A stretch of 64,000 bases of DNA from assembly GCA_018676675.1 (NCBI GenBank), contig JABHEG010000121.1, positions 1 through 64,000 of the forward strand, in the 5' to 3' direction. Positions within the stretch are counted from its first letter, which is position 1. Every line of letters begins with the position of its first letter. The notes under the pieces were generated by a model that was not told the origin of the DNA, did not search any database, and saw only the letters and a program-made list of their open reading frames with translations. Shown one piece after another: positions 7,899-17,264 of this stretch. A program made the translations under genes and the position numbers. Source of the DNA: Lentisphaerota bacterium (GTDB lineage: Bacteria > Verrucomicrobiota > Lentisphaeria > Oligosphaerales > JABHEG01).

Positions 7899-9629
7899 AT
7901 GGACCGACCCAACGTCATTCTCGTCATGACCGATGACCAGGGCTACGGGGACCTTGGTTGTACGGGGAATCCCTGGATCGAGACGCCCGGGATCGATGCA
8001 TTCTACGCTGACGCCGTGCGCTTCAGCGACTTTCATGTGTCGCCTCTGTGTACACCCACTCGGGGTGGGCTCATGACTGGCCGACGTCCGGTGCGGAATG
8101 GGGCCTGGGCCACGACCTGGGGCCGCTCCATGCTGCATCGTGAAGACGCTACAATGGCGGATGTCTTCGCCGGAGGGGGCTATGCGACTGCGATGTTTGG
8201 CAAGTGGCATCTGGGCGACAACTATCCGTACCGGCCGCAGGACCGGGGGTTCCAGCATGTGGTCGCGCACAAGGGGGGTGGGGTCGGCCAAACACCGGAT
8301 TTCTGGGGCAACAGTTACTTCGACGACACCTACTTCCACGATGGTGAGCCCGTCGAGCACGTCGGGTACTGCACGGATGTTTGGTTTGAGGAGGCCTTCC
8401 GCTTCATCGAAGGGCACCATGACCAGCCCTTCTTCGCCTATATCGCCACCAATGCCCCTCACAGTCCTTATCTGGTGCCTGATCGGTATGCGGAGCGATA
8501 CCGCGGCAATCCCGCGATTCCCGAACCAGAGTTCTACGGTATGATCACCAACATCGATGAGAACTTCGCCCGACTGCGGAGTCTGCTGAAGCAGCTGGAG
8601 ATTGAAGACAACACCATTCTCATCTTCATGACTGACAACGGCAGTTCAGGAGGCTGCACCTTGGGGCCTGGGCAGTTTGTCGAGCGCGGTTACAGTGCCG
8701 GCATGCGCGGCAAGAAAGGTTCTTACTATGACGGCGGGCATCGCGTTCCGTTCTTCGTTCGTTGGCCGAGTGGCGGGTTGACGGGAGGCCGAGACATCGA
8801 CGAACTCGTTGCCCACGTCGATCTTCTGCCCACTTTCATCGAGCTGTGTGGGCTTCCCACGCCCGACACGATGGACGTTGACGGGGACAGTGTTGTGTCT
8901 CTGTTCACTGCGGAGGCCCCCGCTTCGTTGTCTGATCGCGTCCACTTCCTGCAGTACCGGCAAAACACTGAACCGCCCGAGAAGTGGACCAACGCGGTCA
9001 TGACACGGCGCTGGCGCCTGGTGAACGGATGTGAGCTGTACGACATCAAGGCGGACCCAGGACAGGTTGCCGATGTCGCCGCAGTCCACCCGGATGTGGT
9101 CGAGTGGCTGCGTGGTGAGCACGAGTGCTGGTGGGCCAAGATAGAGCCGGGATTGTCAGAATATGCCCCGATCGCCCTCGGTAACCCGCTTGAGAACCCT
9201 ACTCGGCTGGATGCCTTCGATGTGATGGGAGACGTTGCCTGGAGCCAGTCTCAGATCCTTGCTGCTCTGCGGACGTGCGGTCGCTGGCGGGTCGACATTG
9301 AGCGGTCGGGGCTGTACGGATTCACGCTCAGACGCTGGCCGGAGGAAGCAGCATTCCCCATCAGTGAGGCCTTGCCGCTGGAGGCCGTCCGCAAGATGGC
9401 TCCTTACGAGAGCGTGGATGCTCCCGGGCAGATCACGGCAAGCGCCGCTCGTCTCTGTGTCGCCGGGGCAGAACACCGGATAGCGGTTGGTGAGGGAACT
9501 GACGCGGTCACGTTCGAGGTGCGGATTGACGAGACCGGCATCGGTGACCTGGATGCGTGGTTCATCGATCCCGATGGGGTTGAGTGGGGCGCCTACTACG
9601 TCTACGCCGAGTGGCTTGGGGCGACCTGA
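7899..9629 (+). CDS. Sulfatase (arylsulfatase/glycosulfatase family)
   Basis: This 576-residue type I sulfatase hydrolyses sulfate esters. It starts at ATG 7899 after GGGAGG. The N-terminal metal site reads NVILVMTDDQGYGDLG. The catalytic cysteine is C51 in SPLCTPTRGGLMTGR, the C-x-P-x-R signature oxidised to formylglycine by a sulfatase-maturating enzyme (none in the window). Other family marks are FGKWHLGD (residues 107-114) and IFMTDNGSSGG. A C-terminal beta-rich region of about 150 residues (RWRVDIERSGLYGFTL) follows the catalytic core. No signal peptide is obvious, so a cytoplasmic role on imported sulfated sugars is possible. It is separated by 262 bases from the upstream run, with no clear ORF in that gap. 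Confidence 0.9.
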   Translation: MDRPNVILVMTDDQGYGDLGCTGNPWIETPGIDAFYADAVRFSDFHVSPLCTPTRGGLMTGRRPVRNGAWATTWGRSMLHREDATMADVFAGGGYATAMFGKWHLGDNYPYRPQDRGFQHVVAHKGGGVGQTPDFWGNSYFDDTYFHDGEPVEHVGYCTDVWFEEAFRFIEGHHDQPFFAYIATNAPHSPYLVPDRYAERYRGNPAIPEPEFYGMITNIDENFARLRSLLKQLEIEDNTILIFMTDNGSSGGCTLGPGQFVERGYSAGMRGKKGSYYDGGHRVPFFVRWPSGGLTGGRDIDELVAHVDLLPTFIELCGLPTPDTMDVDGDSVVSLFTAEAPASLSDRVHFLQYRQNTEPPEKWTNAVMTRRWRLVNGCELYDIKADPGQVADVAAVHPDVVEWLRGEHECWWAKIEPGLSEYAPIALGNPLENPTRLDAFDVMGDVAWSQSQILAALRTCGRWRVDIERSGLYGFTLRRWPEEAAFPISEALPLEAVRKMAPYESVDAPGQITASAARLCVAGAEHRIAVGEGTDAVTFEVRIDETGIGDLDAWFIDPDGVEWGAYYVYAEWLGAT

Positions 9630-9710
9630 ACCGAGCCCTGATCCGCCGCTGCTCTGTCGGAGGTCCTCTCTTTCAGAGCCCTGACCAACGGGAGGGGGTT
9701 CCCTAGTAGC

Positions 9711-9864
9711 AGGAAGACCGCTTACGTTGTGCGCGGCTCGGCTCACTCAGGAAGACCGCTTACGCTGTGCGCGGCGCGGCTCACTCAGGAAGACCGCTTA
9801 CGCTGTGCGCGGCTCGGCTCACTCAGGAAGACCGCTTACGTTGTGCGCGGCTCGGTTCAGGAAG
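9711..9864. repeat. Tandem repeat, four 38-bp units
   Basis: Units begin AGGAAGACCGCTTACG and start at 9711, 9749, 9787 and 9825. Units 1-3 are full length with one or two substitutions. The fourth is cut to 34 bases and followed by AGGAAG, the start of a fifth. It lies between the convergent ends of the sulfatase (stop 9629) and the glycosidase-like gene (stop 9877). There is no spacer between units, so it is not a CRISPR array. 38 is not a multiple of 3, so it is not coding. It may be a slippage-prone minisatellite. Confidence 0.9.
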
Positions 9865-9876
9865 GGACGCTCTACC

Positions 9877-12834
9877 TCAGCGGATCAGTACGCGGATGCC
9901 AAAGGGGGGCAGGACAAGCGCAATGTCTTTCCCGTGTGCCCGTTCGATGCCCTCGCGACTCGGGGAAAAGACGGTCGTCTCCCGGGCGCTGCCGAAGTGG
10001 ACGATGGCTTCACGTTCATTCGGGGTCGCGTTGACCACGAACGTCGCGTGGCTGCCATCGCCGGCCTCGAACGTTCCGGCCGTCACCGCGGCGAGACTCA
10101 GGGCATGTTTGCTGACGGGGGGACCGTTCTTGCGTGGCTTCCCCTTCGCATCGCGTCGCCAGAAGTAGGTTTCCACCTGCTCACAGTCGACGTCCGGTGG
10201 GCGCACGGTTTTGCCAAGGAGAAGGTATTCCGGGAAGTGCTTATAGGGGCGGGAGAAGGAGCGATAGGCGGCGCCCACCGTTGCCTGCCACTTGCTGATT
10301 TTCTGCCACACGGGAAGGCCCTCGATGGGGACCTCATGCATGAACGGCCCAGGGATCAGGCCGCGGGTCAGGTTGTTGGCCAGGATGCGGCAGCGCAGGA
10401 GCGCGTCCGGTCGTGTTCCGAGCTGCCCTTGCCCTTGGACGCACGCTGCCCCGATTGCCGTCACGTACTCGTGGTAGAGGTAGGAGAACAGCCCCACACC
10501 CCGGGCCCCGAAGGCTCCCACATCGATCTCCCCGAATTGTCGGCTCCAGTAGGTCGACATGACCGGGATCGCCAATTCACTGACGTTCTCCAGGAACAGG
10601 CCCAGCTCCGGCTGGATCGGTTTGCCTTCCCTGATGATCTCGCGACACAGATCGTGGAAGTCCGTCCAGGCCCAGTTCCCCAGGCCTGGGGGGTGCCCAT
10701 GGCCCGGATGGAAACACGGCTCTTTTTGGCCGCCACCTATTTCCTGGTCGAAGCTGACAAGGGGCACACCGAGCTGGACCACCCCAAGGAATACGTCGCG
10801 CAGCATGTCTCTGGCCGGCTGACTGCCATGGCAGAGCTTCACGGAGAGTCCGCGCCAGGACCCGAACTCTTTGGTTCGGCTATACCAGTCTACTTCCCAT
10901 GTCTTTCCATCTCGCTCCGTGATGCAGATGTCCTTCATGCGCTCGAACTGGGATGTGTCGTCGAAGGCTGGGCCCCCGCTCGTCCTCTGGCGCTTGACAA
11001 CCCACCAGAACCCTGACGTCATGAATGCCGTGCGGTGTCCCCGTCTCCGCAGTTCGGCATTCGTCTTGATCCAGTCGCCGTCGGAGGGGATGCTGGGGAG
11101 ATAGTTGATTCCCACCCATGTCCCGCGATTCTCCCAGCCGTAGGGGACGAAGACGATGTGTTTCAGGCCGGTTGCGTTGCGGTAGGCATCCAGGAGGTCC
11201 GGGAGCTTCTCGAGGTGTCCTCCCAGGAGTTTCTCGCGGCCGACGGGGTTGGCAACTCCGGTGATGAGGATTCCCGCCCCCTCCTTCAGAAAAGCCGGAA
11301 TGTCCGAACGTTCGGAGAGGAGTGTGTCGCACCATGGCTGGTTTTCAGCCCACGCCTTGTAGATATCGGCTCCATCACGCCAGTCGCCGGCAAACGTCTT
11401 CAGGACACTGGGGTATGGGAGCACCAGTTCAGCGACGGCGGTTTCCGGCTGCAGGTGTTCGACTGACATCGACGCCATGTCACCGGCCCCGCAACGCAGT
11501 TGGAACCGCTTACAGTGGCCTTCCGAGTCATGGAAGCCCACGTAGAGCCCTGCGTTGCCGTCGCAGCGAGTATAGAATTGGGCGAATGCCTGTCCGGGGT
11601 ACAGGGCGTCGCGCGAGACGGTGACCGAGCCGGGCTCACGCAGTACGGCCCCACTGGCCCAGGGGAGCAGCATTTCATCGCTTGAGGACGTGGCCGCGGG
11701 ACCGGGCAGCTCAGGAAACGAGATCCGGGGGACGATCGTGCTCTGCAGGCCAGTGAGCCGGAACGTAAGGGCGATCACCCCGTCGGTCTGGACGGTTGCC
11801 TGAACCATCGCCTTGACCGACGAGCTCGGCAGATCGGAGAACGATACCGAGAGCCCTCGGTCCGGCCGCGGGTCGATGCTTACGGCGCGGAAGTCGCGAC
11901 TGGTGACGGCCTGCGTTCTGTCGTTGACTGGGGACCGGAAGACGAATCGGAAAAGGGGAGAGGGATGGTGGGGAGCGATGAACTCCCGCTGGGTGGGGAG
12001 ATCCACGAGATTGGAGATCTCGCCGCTCAATCGGGTGAAGGCGACTGCCGTCCTCCCTGAAGACAGCACGACGCGGCCAGGAAGCTGGGTGACAACAGTG
12101 CTCTGGTTCAGAGCGGCGACGTCAAGAGGCATCCTCGGAGTAATGTGGATGCCGAGCTTGGCGAGATCGGTCTCTGTGATCGGTACCAGGGACACATCAT
12201 CGAAGAGAACAGTGGCTTTGGACGGGGTCCGAGGCGAGGTCCAGACGCCCAGAGCGCTCGTCCCCTCCCGCAGGTCATCATTCCGCCCCATCGCCTGCCA
12301 GCCTGGCTCGTTGTCTCCCTCAGTCCACACCTTCGCCATTGACCAGCGCCCGAAACAGCCGAAGGCGACATGGGTCCATGCGTTGCCGGAAGCGTACCCG
12401 CCGTCTGTCTGACCGAGGGTTGCGCCCGGGCGATCCGGACCGAAATAGCAGAACAGCCGGCCTAGTTGACGGGTCACGCTCAGGCCACGGAAGCCGCTCT
12501 TGCCACTGTGCCCGTAGACATAGATAACCGGCTCCGCTCCGTCCCAATTTATGACGCGTGCCCTGAAGCGCAGCACGAAGTCATCATGCTGGGCGCTGTG
12601 TTCGACCGTCAGGCGAGAGTGGTGTGGCTGATCGGTGGTGATCCGGTAGGCATGATTCGTTGGGACATCCGGTTCGGGCACGACCTCGCCTACCCCCATC
12701 CCCTGGTGCAGCCCGACTGCCTGCCCATCCTCAAAGTCCCACTGCATCGCGCCTGTCTGAGACGGAGCCGCGCCGGTTCGCTCGCACAAAGCGAAGGCGA
12801 GGAAGGCAACTGAGGGCAGGACACGGTAAAACAC
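9877..12834 (-). CDS. Large exported glycosidase-like protein (DUF6259-type)
   Basis: The 985-residue protein probably acts on polysaccharide outside the cytoplasm. The track begins at 13086. I chose the GTG at 12834 because GGAG lies 5 bases upstream and a signal peptide follows directly (MFYRVLPSVAFLAFALCERTGAA). After it comes a jelly-roll-like region (MQWDFEDGQAVGLHQG, FVLRFRARV, SGFRGLSV) like a concanavalin fold. A central beta-sandwich follows, then a TIM-barrel-like part: IVFVPYGWENRGTWVG, AFMTSGFWWVVK, GVPLVSFDQEIGGGQ (candidate acid residues D and E) and SYLYHEYVTAIGAA. The C-terminus has the beta-sheet domain typical of such glycosidases (PPFGIRVLIR). The assignment to DUF6259-like glycosyl hydrolases is from memory of motifs, and the substrate is unknown. 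Confidence 0.6.
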   Translation of the reverse strand: MFYRVLPSVAFLAFALCERTGAAPSQTGAMQWDFEDGQAVGLHQGMGVGEVVPEPDVPTNHAYRITTDQPHHSRLTVEHSAQHDDFVLRFRARVINWDGAEPVIYVYGHSGKSGFRGLSVTRQLGRLFCYFGPDRPGATLGQTDGGYASGNAWTHVAFGCFGRWSMAKVWTEGDNEPGWQAMGRNDDLREGTSALGVWTSPRTPSKATVLFDDVSLVPITETDLAKLGIHITPRMPLDVAALNQSTVVTQLPGRVVLSSGRTAVAFTRLSGEISNLVDLPTQREFIAPHHPSPLFRFVFRSPVNDRTQAVTSRDFRAVSIDPRPDRGLSVSFSDLPSSSVKAMVQATVQTDGVIALTFRLTGLQSTIVPRISFPELPGPAATSSSDEMLLPWASGAVLREPGSVTVSRDALYPGQAFAQFYTRCDGNAGLYVGFHDSEGHCKRFQLRCGAGDMASMSVEHLQPETAVAELVLPYPSVLKTFAGDWRDGADIYKAWAENQPWCDTLLSERSDIPAFLKEGAGILITGVANPVGREKLLGGHLEKLPDLLDAYRNATGLKHIVFVPYGWENRGTWVGINYLPSIPSDGDWIKTNAELRRRGHRTAFMTSGFWWVVKRQRTSGGPAFDDTSQFERMKDICITERDGKTWEVDWYSRTKEFGSWRGLSVKLCHGSQPARDMLRDVFLGVVQLGVPLVSFDQEIGGGQKEPCFHPGHGHPPGLGNWAWTDFHDLCREIIREGKPIQPELGLFLENVSELAIPVMSTYWSRQFGEIDVGAFGARGVGLFSYLYHEYVTAIGAACVQGQGQLGTRPDALLRCRILANNLTRGLIPGPFMHEVPIEGLPVWQKISKWQATVGAAYRSFSRPYKHFPEYLLLGKTVRPPDVDCEQVETYFWRRDAKGKPRKNGPPVSKHALSLAAVTAGTFEAGDGSHATFVVNATPNEREAIVHFGSARETTVFSPSREGIERAHGKDIALVLPPFGIRVLIR

Positions 12835-13163
12835 AGTGTCTCCAATGCGGATGTGATTCAGGGGGCCTTGGCAATGTAACCCCCCCGCAGTTCGGCTACG
12901 GCTGCCCCAACGCCGTGGTCGGAGAAGCCGTTCTCGGCGGACTGGGCTGAGAAGGATATCAAACAGGTCGAACTGGCTATCATCATCAGAGCGGCCATCG
13001 ATCGCATGGTGTGTCTCCCGCGTCTCCGGAAATCCCGGTCTCTTGACTGAGATACCCAAGATAGAGGCTCGACGTAAGCATCCCAACGCGGCAAGGGTAT
13101 ATTCGGGCTGTTGAGCCCGGTGTCGTATGTGGGTGGGATTGGAGAAGTTGCGAGAGGCGCAGA
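12835..13163. other. Divergent intergenic region with hairpin
   Basis: About 330 bases lie between the divergent glycosidase-like gene and the L12-like gene and should hold both promoters. A perfect small hairpin, CGGGCT-GTTG-AGCCCG, lies at 13104-13119, upstream of the plus-strand gene and not followed by a T-run. No other element was recognised. Confidence 0.45.
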
Positions 13164-13451
13164 ATGTCAGAACCAGGTGAGCGACAATACGTCGAAGGAG
13201 CCCCCACGGAGGTACAGGATCTCCTGTACGCGGGTGAGAAGATAGCAGCCATCAAGCTGGTCCGTGAGCACACTGGATTGGGACTGAGGGAGGCGAAGGA
13301 AAAGGTCGACCGCCTGTCAGAGGAGATCGAGGCCGAGTTCCCTGGCGCGCTACCGAGGCATCGGGGCGGCAACCCCGGCTGTGCCACGGCACTTGTGCTT
13401 GCGGCCATCGTTGCCATCGTCGGTGCTTTCCTGTACCTGAGACTGGCGTGA
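13164..13451 (+). CDS. Ribosomal protein bL12 C-terminal-like membrane protein
   Basis: This 95-residue protein carries the bL12 C-terminal fold signature: AGEKIAAIKLVREHTGLGLREAKEKVDRL matches the L7/L12 pattern in which KxIxVxRxxTGLxLxEAKxxV recurs. Residues 70-93 form one membrane helix (CATALVLAAIVAIVGAFLYL), leaving the L12-like domain probably in the cytoplasm. It starts at the ATG 13164. It lacks the L12 N-terminal dimerisation part, so it is not the stalk protein itself. Function unknown. It is followed 56 bases later by a membrane-anchored phosphoesterase. Confidence 0.7.
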   Translation: MSEPGERQYVEGAPTEVQDLLYAGEKIAAIKLVREHTGLGLREAKEKVDRLSEEIEAEFPGALPRHRGGNPGCATALVLAAIVAIVGAFLYLRLA

Positions 13452-13507
13452 GTCCAGATCTCAATGCGTAGGCTCGGAAAGGCGGCGGCTCGCGAGGAAG
13501 GAATGGT

Positions 13508-14305
13508 GTGAACGCTCTGCTTCACAGGCTGAACGTGCGTTGGACACACGTCCTCCTATGCGGCTTTGTTGTCGCCCTTGCCGCCATGGTTTCCGTCATC
13601 TTCTACGCGTTCCGAGTGGAGCCGGAATGGGTCGTCGTCCGGACTATTCGCCTCAGCCCGTCGCCTCGGTTAAGAGTCCTGCACATCACCGACGTCCACC
13701 ACAAGGGTGACAGGGATTACCTCGAGTCCGTGGTCCGGAGGCTCAACGCGATTCCCGCCGATATGGTCTGTTTCACCGGAGATCTGGTCGAGGATGTTGC
13801 TTGGCTGGACGATGCTCTCGACATACTCTCCAAGCTCGACAAGCCCCTCTATGGCGTTGGCGGCAACCACGATTACTGGGAACTGGATGTTCGCAGGGAA
13901 CTGCGGAAGGCATTCGCGGCAACGGGCGGCGCCTGGCTCCGGGATGAACGCGTGCTTGGCGCCGCAGGACGAGTCGAGATCGTGGGCAGCACGGGGCGCC
14001 GGAGCTCGTTCCCTAGGCTCCTTGCCGAGGGGGCGGAGCGGAAGCTGCTTCTGGTGCACGATCCTGTTGCAACAGACACGCTACCCAGAGACGAGTATGG
14101 CGTGATTCTGTCAGGACACACCCACGGTGGGCAGGTGTGGGTCCCCGGGTTCGGGGCCCTCGTTCGGCCACCGCCTGTTGGGGCCTACGATCGCGGGCTC
14201 TTCGACACCACCTGCGGGCCGCTGTACGTCAATCCCGGGATCGGCACATATCATCTGAAGGTCCGGCTGTTCTGCCGGCCGGAGATAACGGTCATTGAGT
14301 TGTGA
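13508..14305 (+). CDS. Membrane-anchored metallophosphoesterase (YkuE-like)
   Basis: The 265-residue calcineurin-like phosphoesterase starts at GTG 13508 (GGAAGGAATG upstream). Residues 13-35 form an N-terminal membrane anchor. The dinuclear metal motifs are all present: ITDVHHKG (D62, H64), TGDLVED (D92), GGNHDYW (N120, H121), and SGHTHGGQVW near residue 204. The layout fits the YkuE / UDP-2,3-diacylglucosamine-hydrolase-like branch that acts on lipid-linked or nucleotide phosphodiesters. It is 25 bases from the next gene. The precise substrate is not deducible. Confidence 0.85.
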   Translation: MNALLHRLNVRWTHVLLCGFVVALAAMVSVIFYAFRVEPEWVVVRTIRLSPSPRLRVLHITDVHHKGDRDYLESVVRRLNAIPADMVCFTGDLVEDVAWLDDALDILSKLDKPLYGVGGNHDYWELDVRRELRKAFAATGGAWLRDERVLGAAGRVEIVGSTGRRSSFPRLLAEGAERKLLLVHDPVATDTLPRDEYGVILSGHTHGGQVWVPGFGALVRPPPVGAYDRGLFDTTCGPLYVNPGIGTYHLKVRLFCRPEITVIEL

Positions 14306-14333
14306 TGAATGATCCGGAAATGGAGGAGACGTG

Positions 14334-15818
14334 ATGTCATTGGGACGAATTGTGTTCTTTGATGATCGGGATGTGGCCTCCTGCAGCGGAATGTCGCTGA
14401 CGCCGACACCGGTGTGCAAGCGTGGCATCATCATGGATCGCGACATGCCTTGGGAGGCAGGCGGCGTGAGCATCTTCGCCGGGAGTGTCGTGATCCTCGA
14501 CGATGGGCGCTTCCGTATGTACTACTACTCCCATGAGCGCAGCCCGACCGCGATGCGCATCATGATCGCTGAATCTGAGGATGGTCTCCATTGGGAACGC
14601 CGGATGCTGGGCCAGCGCGAGTGGGAGGGGCGAGACACCAATATCATCGATATCAAGGGGGTCTACGAAGGCGCAAACGTGACCCAGCCGAGCGTCGTGC
14701 GTCTCCCGGACGGACGCTGGCGGATGTACTGCTGGCTGCATGGTCAGCACAAAGGTCTGATTCGATACATCATCTCGGACAGTGAGGATGGCTTGAGCTG
14801 GGAAACACTGGGCATCAACAGGCCCGCGGTCTTCCATCCGTCAGATCTAGAAGTAGGACAAGCCGGCTGGACCGCAGGCCTGACCAGCGCGAACCCAGAT
14901 GCGACATTCGATTCGGAACGTGTCTGGGACTTTGACGAAGCCAAGCGCCTCCGCAGCAATGATGCGACGAATGTCTACTACCATGCCCGCGAGGGGTGCT
15001 TCGAGATGCTCTCTGTGTGGCTTTTGCCCAACCGACCGGAGACAGGGCGACAGACCCCGCATGACAATGCTCCCCCCGCCCTGCGGACGATCCACCGACG
15101 CCTGAGCGAGGATGGGATCCACTGGGGTGATCCCGAACTGGTGATCGTTCCCGGGGCCACCGATCCCCTGACTCAGCAGTTCTACTACCTGTCGCAGCAT
15201 CGCCAGGACGACTGGCGCATCGGCTTTCTCGGTAACTACCACTGTTGGGAACAGACCATGGATTTGGAGATGTGTTTCAGCCGGGACGGGCAGGAATGGC
15301 AGCGCCCGTTCCGGGGTGGCTTCATCCCCCGTGGCCCCATCCCGGAAATGGACTGCATGTCGGCCTATGCCACCAATGCTCTCCTGCCCGTGGCGGACGA
15401 CCAATGGCTGTTGCTTTACCGAGGAGGGACGTCTCACCACAACCACAGGTTACCGGAAGGGGTTACCGAAGATCGTCATGCCGTGCTTGGAGCCACGTGG
15501 CCACGCGATCGGTTTGCCGGTTTGACAACAGCCCCAAGGACCATTGGCCGCATGCTCCTCAGGCCGTTCATTCAGTCGGGCAAAGAGATCGCGATCAATG
15601 CCGACATCGGGGGCCAGGTCCGGGCCGAGTTGCGCGATCCCATCGGGGGACGCCTGCCAGGCTTCGAGCTGTATAGATGCAATCCTCTCGTGGGTAACGC
15701 CGGACGCCTGGTCCTGACCTGGGGGGAGGATGCCCACACCAGTGCCTGTTTCCGCCATGACGCGGTGACGCTCTACCTCGAAGCCCATGACGCCACAATC
15801 TACAGCGTGGATGCGTGA
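14334..15818 (+). CDS. GH43/GH32-like beta-propeller protein
   Basis: The 494-residue protein is probably a glycoside hydrolase-type five-blade propeller. ATG 14334 follows TGGAGGAGACG. Repeated blade-like strings support the fold: SVVILDDGRFRMYYYSH, MIAESEDGLHWERR, TQPSVVRLPDGRWRMYCW, IISDSEDGLSWE and MCFSRDGQEWQRPF. The Asp-box-like DGxxW pattern is common to sialidases and GH32/43/130 relatives. A C-terminal beta-sandwich-like tail (VRAELRDPIGGRLPGFE) resembles the accessory domain of GH32/GH43 members. There is no signal peptide. It lies amid sugar-catabolic genes, so a role in trimming oligosaccharides is inferred. No catalytic residue assignment is attempted. Confidence 0.6.
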   Translation: MSLGRIVFFDDRDVASCSGMSLTPTPVCKRGIIMDRDMPWEAGGVSIFAGSVVILDDGRFRMYYYSHERSPTAMRIMIAESEDGLHWERRMLGQREWEGRDTNIIDIKGVYEGANVTQPSVVRLPDGRWRMYCWLHGQHKGLIRYIISDSEDGLSWETLGINRPAVFHPSDLEVGQAGWTAGLTSANPDATFDSERVWDFDEAKRLRSNDATNVYYHAREGCFEMLSVWLLPNRPETGRQTPHDNAPPALRTIHRRLSEDGIHWGDPELVIVPGATDPLTQQFYYLSQHRQDDWRIGFLGNYHCWEQTMDLEMCFSRDGQEWQRPFRGGFIPRGPIPEMDCMSAYATNALLPVADDQWLLLYRGGTSHHNHRLPEGVTEDRHAVLGATWPRDRFAGLTTAPRTIGRMLLRPFIQSGKEIAINADIGGQVRAELRDPIGGRLPGFELYRCNPLVGNAGRLVLTWGEDAHTSACFRHDAVTLYLEAHDATIYSVDA

Positions 15819-15944
15819 GCGAGTTGGGCTGAGCGCCACATCTCAGCATGCTGCTTCGGCCGCCGCCATAGGCGGCGTGCGTTGACACCGCTTTGCTCAC
15901 AGGCTACACTGAGGAGCCTACGTCGAAGCGAAAGGACAGTCAGC

Positions 15945-17216
15945 ATGGACCATTCCAGTCATACGCCTGCGCTCTCTCGGCGCGGGTTCCTGGGCAAGGC
16001 GGCACTCGCCGGTGCAACGTTCCAAATCGTCCCCAGCTACGTTCTTGGCGGGCCCCGCGCTCCAAGCAACATGATCACTCGGGCCGTGATCGGTACCGGC
16101 GGGATGGGGATGGGGCACGTTACGGCCTATCCCAAAACCCTGGCCGTCTGTGACGTCGACCGAAACCACCTTGCCAATGCCGTGAAGAAGGCCGGAGGCG
16201 ATGTCAAGGGCTACAGCGACTGGCGCGAAGTCCTGGAACGCGACGATATCGATACGGTGCACGTACCGACCCCGCCGCACTGGCATGCTCTGATCTCCAT
16301 GGCCGCGGCTCAGGCGGGCAAGGACGTCTACTCAGAGAAGCCCGCGACGCACACGATAGCTGAAGGCAAGGCTCTGGTGGACACGATCGAGCGCTACGGA
16401 GCCGTTTACCAGGTCAACACCTGGGGCCGAGGCCGGGCCTATTTCATGCGGAAGCTTGTGGCAAGCGGCCTCCTCGGAACCCCGCTGAAGGTGTGTCTGA
16501 ACCCGAAGTACTGTGCAAGCGGGTTCAAGATAAAGCAGTGGAGCGGCAAGACGAACCTGGTGCCCCAGGCTGTGCCGGCTGAGTTGGACTACGACATGTG
16601 GCTTGGCCCAGCTCCCGTGAAACCGTACCACCCCCACCGCGTGCACCGCAGTTTCCGGGGCTATTGGGACTATGATGAAGGTGGCTTCGGGGATATGGGG
16701 CAGCATCACATCGATCCCATCCAATATGCGCTTGGCAAGGATGACACGGGACCGGTTGAGATCGAGGCGGCGGCCCCCTGGCCGCAGCACCCGGATGCCA
16801 CCGGCCTCTGGGGCACGATCTGGATGCGCTATGCCGACGGCACAACCCTTACCATCGAGAGTTGGGAGTGGGGTGAGAAGACAACGGAAGGCAAGCCATT
16901 GCTGGAAGGCCCCAACGGGAAGTACTGGGGGGGGGCGACCGTCGAGCCTGCCGGACTGCTCGAGGAACTCAAACGGTTCCCTGACCCACCTCGTCAGCAG
17001 AGCTGGGAGCACGCTGTGAAGACGCGTGAGAATGTCCATGGCGGCAAGCCCAACGTTCGGCAAGCCCACCGGTCGGCGACATTGCTTCATCTGGCCTCGA
17101 TCTCGGTCCGGCTTGGACGTAAGCTCGCCTGGGACCCCGCCCGGGAGGAGTTTGTGAGTGACGCCGAAGCCAACCGCCTGGCCAACCCGCCGATGCGTGG
17201 GCCATGGCATCTCTGA
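15945..17216 (+). CDS. Gfo/Idh/MocA oxidoreductase with Tat leader
   Basis: The 423-residue dehydrogenase-family protein is exported folded. ATG 15945 has AAAGGAC upstream and gives a twin-arginine leader (SRRGFLGKAALAGATFQIV). The Rossmann part reads ITRAVIGTGGMGMGHV, the loop lysine motif is YSEKPATHTIAEGK, and a family histidine motif is in DMGQHHIDPIQYAL. The track start at 15882 adds 21 residues that would hide the leader. It opens a four-gene group (with HEAT, epimerase/DUF1080 and a second Tat oxidoreductase). Tat-exported members of this family are typical of planctomycete-like bacteria. The cofactor is probably loaded before export. The substrate is unknown. Confidence 0.85.
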   Translation: MDHSSHTPALSRRGFLGKAALAGATFQIVPSYVLGGPRAPSNMITRAVIGTGGMGMGHVTAYPKTLAVCDVDRNHLANAVKKAGGDVKGYSDWREVLERDDIDTVHVPTPPHWHALISMAAAQAGKDVYSEKPATHTIAEGKALVDTIERYGAVYQVNTWGRGRAYFMRKLVASGLLGTPLKVCLNPKYCASGFKIKQWSGKTNLVPQAVPAELDYDMWLGPAPVKPYHPHRVHRSFRGYWDYDEGGFGDMGQHHIDPIQYALGKDDTGPVEIEAAAPWPQHPDATGLWGTIWMRYADGTTLTIESWEWGEKTTEGKPLLEGPNGKYWGGATVEPAGLLEELKRFPDPPRQQSWEHAVKTRENVHGGKPNVRQAHRSATLLHLASISVRLGRKLAWDPAREEFVSDAEANRLANPPMRGPWHL

Positions 17217-17264
17217 GGTGTTCCCCTGCTTAGCCCGCTATTCGGTCAAGGAAAGCTGAGGACT

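Noticed and set aside
9711-9864. CRISPR array
   Set aside because: Units are contiguous with no spacers and no cas genes are nearby.
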